Assembly: GCF_918797505.1 (NCBI RefSeq)
Contig: NC_092795.1
Span: 30,305,131 to 30,369,130, forward strand
Source: Bemisia tabaci
Taxonomy: Eukaryota > Arthropoda > Insecta > Hemiptera > Aleyrodidae
Direction of reading: 5' to 3'
DNA length: 64,000 bases
Under the pieces are notes generated by a model, which saw nothing but the letters and a program-made list of their open reading frames with translations, did not search any database and had not been told where the DNA came from. Positions 60,801 through 64,000 of the stretch are shown here, in pieces (the first letter of the stretch is position 1; the number at the start of each line of letters is the position of its first letter). The position numbers and the translations under genes are program-made.

Positions 60801-63493
60801 AGTCAGATTAAATAGCTCTTAGACTTAGCAAAGAGAAATCCTCCTGAACACAGTTGAAAAAAACTCGTTGAATCTCCTAGCCCTTGGATGGACTTTAGTT
60901 CAGAATCCATCAAAAGGAAAACATCACATTAAAGTTCTCATTGGAAGAGGGAAAGTGCAAGCTCAAATAACTGATAGGTAGAAAGACAGGGTATCATATA
61001 AATTGTAACCAATCATACCACAGATGTGTACGAATCTGTGCGCATCCGTTTCCGATCTGGAGATGGTCCTCTATGAGATCGTTCATGCCTTGGAGTGTAC
61101 GAATCATGCTGTGACAGGATATAAATAGAAACCAATTAGATATATGATCAATGAAATAGGCACACAACTTTTCATAAATAATCAAAACTTTAACTTGACT
61201 TACTGCAAAAACTCAAGAAAATGACTGACAACTTATCATCAATTACAGGCCAAATGCCAAAGAATTGATGCTTGAGTTAAACGTGGCATTTCTGTTGAGG
61301 ACAACATGCAGCATGATAGGCTTAGTGCCACCAAAGACAGGGTATTGCGTAAAATGTCCGAAAGATGGCGTTGGAAGTATGTTCCACAAAAGTTTCCAGA
61401 GATAAAAATGTGAACAACTTAAAATGAACTTGGACTTTTTGACACCAAGTTGTTTGGAAATGGGTGCGTATTTAAATTCAGATGTAAAAATGTTATTCAG
61501 TTTTTCAGGGCTATGAATTGTTCTAAAATGTAAATTGCTTTTTGCGAATAGGCGGCAAAAACATCAGCCCTGGGCAAAACAAGAGAGGGCATCCACAATT
61601 AAAATTTTAATACAAATTTCAGAATTACCTGTCTACCCCTAGAGGAATAGTGCGAGTCTCCGCGATAACTTGGAAATTTTTCTCGTTCCCCTGCAAACAT
61701 GGCGAAGAAAAGTCAATAAATTACACATGAGATAATAAACCACTGTATGTGCTGGACGGAATAATTAGAATAACACACATATGTTTGCACACTGTAAAAT
61801 TTCTGCCACATTTTAAGAGGGTACAGGTGTTTTAGTAGCTAACGATGATAGTAGTGGTAGGATTTAAGAATTTTTTAATGTACTACAGTTCTCTGTACAG
61901 TTGTTTTCTTTTTTCTTAATCTTCTTCTTCCTTTTTTCTTTTAAAAACTTTTCTGAAAATGCCAAGCAAAAATATTAGTTGCTTTTTGAAAAATGAAGCA
62001 AGACTAGAAATATGGAAAAATCAAAATTTAGCATTTTATTCCTGTTTCACTTAAATTTGATACAAGAGATGAATTATATTTATGGTAATTGAGGATATCC
62101 CCTGGGTACTGTTGACAAATTTTCGGGGAGAAATACACTATTTAAAAACCAAAGCTGTTGTATCTAATTTTATCTGATAATGTGAAAACTATTCTTTGAG
62201 CAGTATTTGTTTAATTAAGACGCATGGCTTGGGTAGGTTAACAGTTGAGTTTCAGAAATTCTTAGATGGAGGATTTTTTGATACCCTGAAATAGTCTAAG
62301 TGCGATCAGAATTTTCATGGCTCAAATAGAATGCGGAATCTGACCCACTGAAGCATAAAGGGAAGAGAAAGAGTTGGTTCCCTTTGATTATTGACTTTCA
62401 GGATGACAAAAGAGTCGTAAAATATCACTATGACTTTAGATCTCATCTAATCTAGAGTCATGCCAACTGCAATTGCAATTTGCCAAGTTTTTAATTTCAT
62501 GAGGACTTATTGAAATACTTCTCAGAAAGATGTCTTGAAGTCTACGAGAAACTTCTACACACCATGATATGGTTTGTAGCTTGATGAAGGTTCTTTGAAG
62601 AAATGGCCTCCATTGCGATTACTTCTTCCGCGGCTTTCACCACCCCATCCTCCTCGAGAGCTGGAGCCACGGTATGATCCTCTCCCCCTGAAAACATGAA
62701 TGTGTTTATTACATCATCACAAATGAAACTGATCCAGATGGCACATCAGAATTTGATGTATGGACCACTAGATAGGGTACGAATTTCAGCATTCTGATAC
62801 ATCTTTCTTAACCAAAATTTTGCGTAGAACACGATGCACATAACGAAAATTACCGAAATTAACTCCTAACAAAGATATTAAATGATTCTTGATGCGTGAA
62901 TTCAAATAACCCACTGGTTTATATTACCCACTTGTAAATATTTGGTAACTTTCAAAAAGGGGGGGAAAAAAAACCTCGTTATCAGCCTTCTGAAATAGAG
63001 GAAAAATTGAACAGGGCGCCATCTCCCAAAGACCACCATACAATGGGTCTTATTAACTTGTGTTACTATTGTGATGTGCTCATATATATGATCCTTAAGA
63101 AGATGAATGAGCTTTAACGAATTATTTAGCTCAAAATGTATTATTTCAACTAATTATGCCATCTGCTGTTTTTAGATAAAACACAGTTTTTTATTCAAAT
63201 TTTAATGAAACATTATGCCATAGGTCTGAAACTTGGTACCAACACTCTTAAAGGATAGCAGATTCTTAAAAGGCACTATCCCTAAAAATGGAGGATGTTC
63301 GATATCTGCTGTTTTAACAGATATGGTTACATATACCCCTTTTTTTTCTGTTAAAATTTGTTGAAAATTGCGAGGGAAACTAGGGTTCATGAAAGGATAA
63401 AACTGTGATGCATACTGCTTCATGAGCCTCTTAATCCCTAAATAATAAATGTAAGTAGGAAGAGAAAATAATTGCTATTTACCGATAGCTCAT
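45836..63493 (-). CDS. Pep: Zinc finger protein on ecdysone puffs (Pep)-like RNA/DNA-binding protein
   Basis: Fourteen coding exons, in transcript order: 63493-63483, 62687-62563, 61690-61629, 61108-61019, 57522-57128, 55470-55380, 52445-52164, 51776-51654, 50826-50596, 49798-49697, 49134-49011, 47883-47785, 47060-46846 and 46183-45836. They total 2298 nt, or 765 aa (Drosophila Pep is about 716). An in-frame TAA precedes the ATG in the same exon. The N-terminus is rich in Arg, Gly and Ser (RGRGSYRGSSSRGGWGG; GGRGSRGSYRGRSSSFRG). An acidic run then a lysine-rich run spans about 262-345. Four C2H2 fingers with five residues between the histidines, as in matrin/U1-type fingers, lie at 382-404, 449-469, 480-502 and 591-617. 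The C-terminus is acidic. Pep is a nuclear hnRNP-associated protein of ecdysone-induced and heat-shock puffs. The family call rests on finger number, type and order; other matrin-type proteins are the alternative. Confidence 0.85.
47195..47624. mobile_element. CAGGGTGTCT-ended repeat, copy 2 (430 bp)
   Basis: The left end CAGGGTGTCTACTGATTGG and the reverse complement of the right end CAGGGTGTTCACAAGTC share the CAGGGTGT terminus with 18184-18471. Subterminal phrases around TTTTCCAGG and TTTTCCTGAT recur. It is inserted in a Pep intron and lacks coding capacity. Confidence 0.55.
48197..48934. mobile_element. 738-bp non-autonomous TIR element in Pep intron
   Basis: The terminal inverted repeats are about 42 bp and differ at a single visible position. 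Each begins CACGGTTCGTTTGAACCAAA when read from the outside. Pairing stops abruptly after the TIR, unlike the foldbacks elsewhere in this window, so this looks like a classical cut-and-paste derivative. TCTG directly flanks both ends and may be a short target duplication. The interior has a C-rich stretch near 48470-48500 and no transposase. The 81-aa frame inside is not recognisable. Confidence 0.75.
52769..55105. mobile_element. 2.3-kb foldback element with ~1-kb inverted arms
   Basis: The left half (from CAATGAGCTTGTTTTGTAA) and the right half (reverse complement from CAATGAGCTTGTTCAGTAA) are inverted copies. They are separated by an unpaired centre at about 53760-53970. The inner arm portions, roughly 52932-53720 and their mates at about 54020-54785, read as practically identical by eye: one difference in the 210 bp of 53351-53560 against 54160-54369. 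The outermost ~150 bp and innermost ~40 bp are clearly diverged. Mirror-image 69-aa frames occur in both arms because of the duplication, and nothing recognisable is encoded. It lies in the Pep intron between exons 55470-55380 and 52445-52164. Confidence 0.85.
54786..54922. mobile_element. 137-bp hairpin nested in right arm of the foldback
   Basis: GGCCGCCCGTTGGAG at the left pairs with CTCCGACGGGCGGCC at the right. Inward pairing includes GGCCACACTCG with CGAGTGTGGCC, and CTGCAGCGTC with GACGCTGCAG. The corresponding place in the left arm (about 52930) lacks the block, so it is present in one arm only. It is GC-richer than its surroundings. Confidence 0.75.
59468..59540 (+). repeat. Possible decayed tRNA-derived SINE head
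   Basis: GCCGTGGTAACTCAGTGG resembles a tRNA 5' end with an A box. It is followed at suitable spacing by an anticodon-arm-like region and GTCGATG, but the B box is unrecognisable. It lies in the Pep intron at 57523-61018. It could equally be chance similarity. Confidence 0.3.
59841..60599. mobile_element. 759-bp TIR element in Pep intron
   Basis: The outer 27-bp ends are inverted with a few mismatches: GAGAAATGGTGCTGAGTCCA on the left, and reverse complement GAGAAATGGTGCTGGGTCCA on the right. It encloses a separate near-perfect hairpin at 59878-60164. A C16 run lies at 60464-60479. No transposase is present. Confidence 0.6.
59878..60164. mobile_element. 287-bp near-perfect hairpin
   Basis: Arms of about 135 bp flank a 16-bp loop at 60013-60028. 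Paired phrases include GGGGAAAAGGCTG with CAGCCTTTTCCCC, GAACAAAGGATAAACAAAAC with its complement, and ATCGCTACGCTGTTAT with ATAACAGCATAGCGA. Few mismatches or indels are visible, so it is a young palindromic MITE or the palindromic core of the enclosing element. Confidence 0.75.
62760..62925. mobile_element. MITE family A, copy 3 (one arm only)
   Basis: Begins ATGGACCACTAGATAGGGTA and follows the inverted right arm of copy 2 through AGCATTCTGATAC, GTAGAACACGATGCACA, CTAACAAAGATATTAA and ATGATTCTTGATGCGTGAAT. No second terminus is found downstream, so this is a truncated or solo arm. It sits in Pep intron 1. Confidence 0.65.
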
Positions 63494-63540
63494 TATACAA
63501 AGTGCTTCGAGTCCTGAAGTTTATTCACCAGTTACTAGCT
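63483..63540 (-). other. Pep: Pep first coding exon with 5'UTR portion
   Basis: A good acceptor (polypyrimidine, then CAG) at 63541-63542 and a GTAAAT donor at 63481-63482 bound a 58-base exon. It contains 47 bases of 5'UTR with an in-frame TAA, then ATG AGC TAT CG. Only 11 coding bases lie here, so this start is easily missed by gene finders. Confidence 0.7.
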
Positions 63541-63976
63541 CTGAAACAAAACAGAAAATTGACTCTTAATATAATTATGCATGAGAGTGCATTAACCATT
63601 TAAATATTTTAGGCATTCTAAGGGGAGACAAAGTCTCCCAGAGAGCAATTGCAGGGACATTCATCACTAATTTCAATTCAGGATGCAGTAAAGGATCAAT
63701 CATGCATCTAAGCAGACGCATAAAGAGTGGAAAGACCCTGAAATAAAGGCCAGGTTATAAAAAATTTTAAGGGTCACAATTTTTTCAGGCTTTCGTTTCC
63801 GTTTGCGTTGGGATTGGCGGGGGCCCGGTTGTTTCCTACATATTTAAGGTGATTCGATGGACGCCATATTATGTGTCAGAACGCCATGCAATATATTGCA
63901 TCGATTAGTTCCATGTTTTCAGCTACTCGTCATTTTTCTCAAATTGTGTTGCTCGGAGACTAAAGAATTCACTTAC

Positions 63977-64000
63977 CAAATTTCAGAGACAAATTCAACG
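63977..64000 (-). other. Pep: Probable Pep 5'UTR exon, partial at window end
   Basis: A strong donor, AAATTTG followed by GTAAGTGAATTC on the minus strand, occurs at 63975-63976. It would splice to the acceptor at 63541. The exon continues beyond the window, and so does the promoter. Confidence 0.5.

Noticed and set aside
63840..63925. Possible repeat terminus upstream of Pep (ATTTAAGGTGATTCGATGGA)
   Set aside because: It looks like the end of a dispersed element, but there is no second copy or inverted mate in the window to support it.

Overview
This is a eukaryotic nuclear window from an arthropod, most likely an insect. The evidence is large AT-rich introns with clean GT..AG borders, a Pep-type (zinc finger protein on ecdysone puffs) gene known from insects, a king-tubby gene, and a SelK homologue that ends in cysteine instead of selenocysteine, as in Sec-losing insects. 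I lean towards a hemipteran, but the sequence alone does not prove it. There is no sign of bacterial operons, CRISPR arrays or prophage.

Layout: (1) 1-3371, non-genic upstream DNA with repeats. (2) 3420-6520 (+), a three-exon cyclophilin A gene with a 47-residue N-terminal extension that looks like a mitochondrial presequence. (3) 9266-17641 (+), a nine-exon tubby gene of 416 aa. (4) 17642-25547, an 8-kb gene-poor gap between convergent genes. (5) 25548-40041 (-), a complete 15-exon BMS1 ribosome-biogenesis GTPase of 1152 aa. (6) 40042-40706, a short divergent promoter. (7) 40707-43255 (+), a four-exon selenoprotein-K homologue of 109 aa with Cys in place of Sec. (8) 43256-45835, a convergent gap. 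(9) 45836-63493 (-), a 14-coding-exon Pep-like protein of 765 aa with four matrin/U1-type C2H2 fingers, plus two 5'UTR exons reaching the window end. All exon joins were checked by hand for splice dinucleotides and reading phase, and every total is a whole number of codons.

The genes belong to unrelated housekeeping processes (protein folding, membrane phosphoinositide binding/cilia, 40S ribosome assembly, ER quality control, nuclear RNP), so no pathway cluster is evident. The unusual content is in introns: at least ten terminal-inverted-repeat or foldback elements, including a 2.3-kb palindrome in a Pep intron whose inner ~790 bp arms read as almost identical while their flanks are clearly diverged, a ~550-bp MITE family with three copies in three different genes, and a tRNA-headed SINE. 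I found no convincing new multi-gene system; the foldback, the dual-start cyclophilin and the Cys-SelK are the items most worth a second look.
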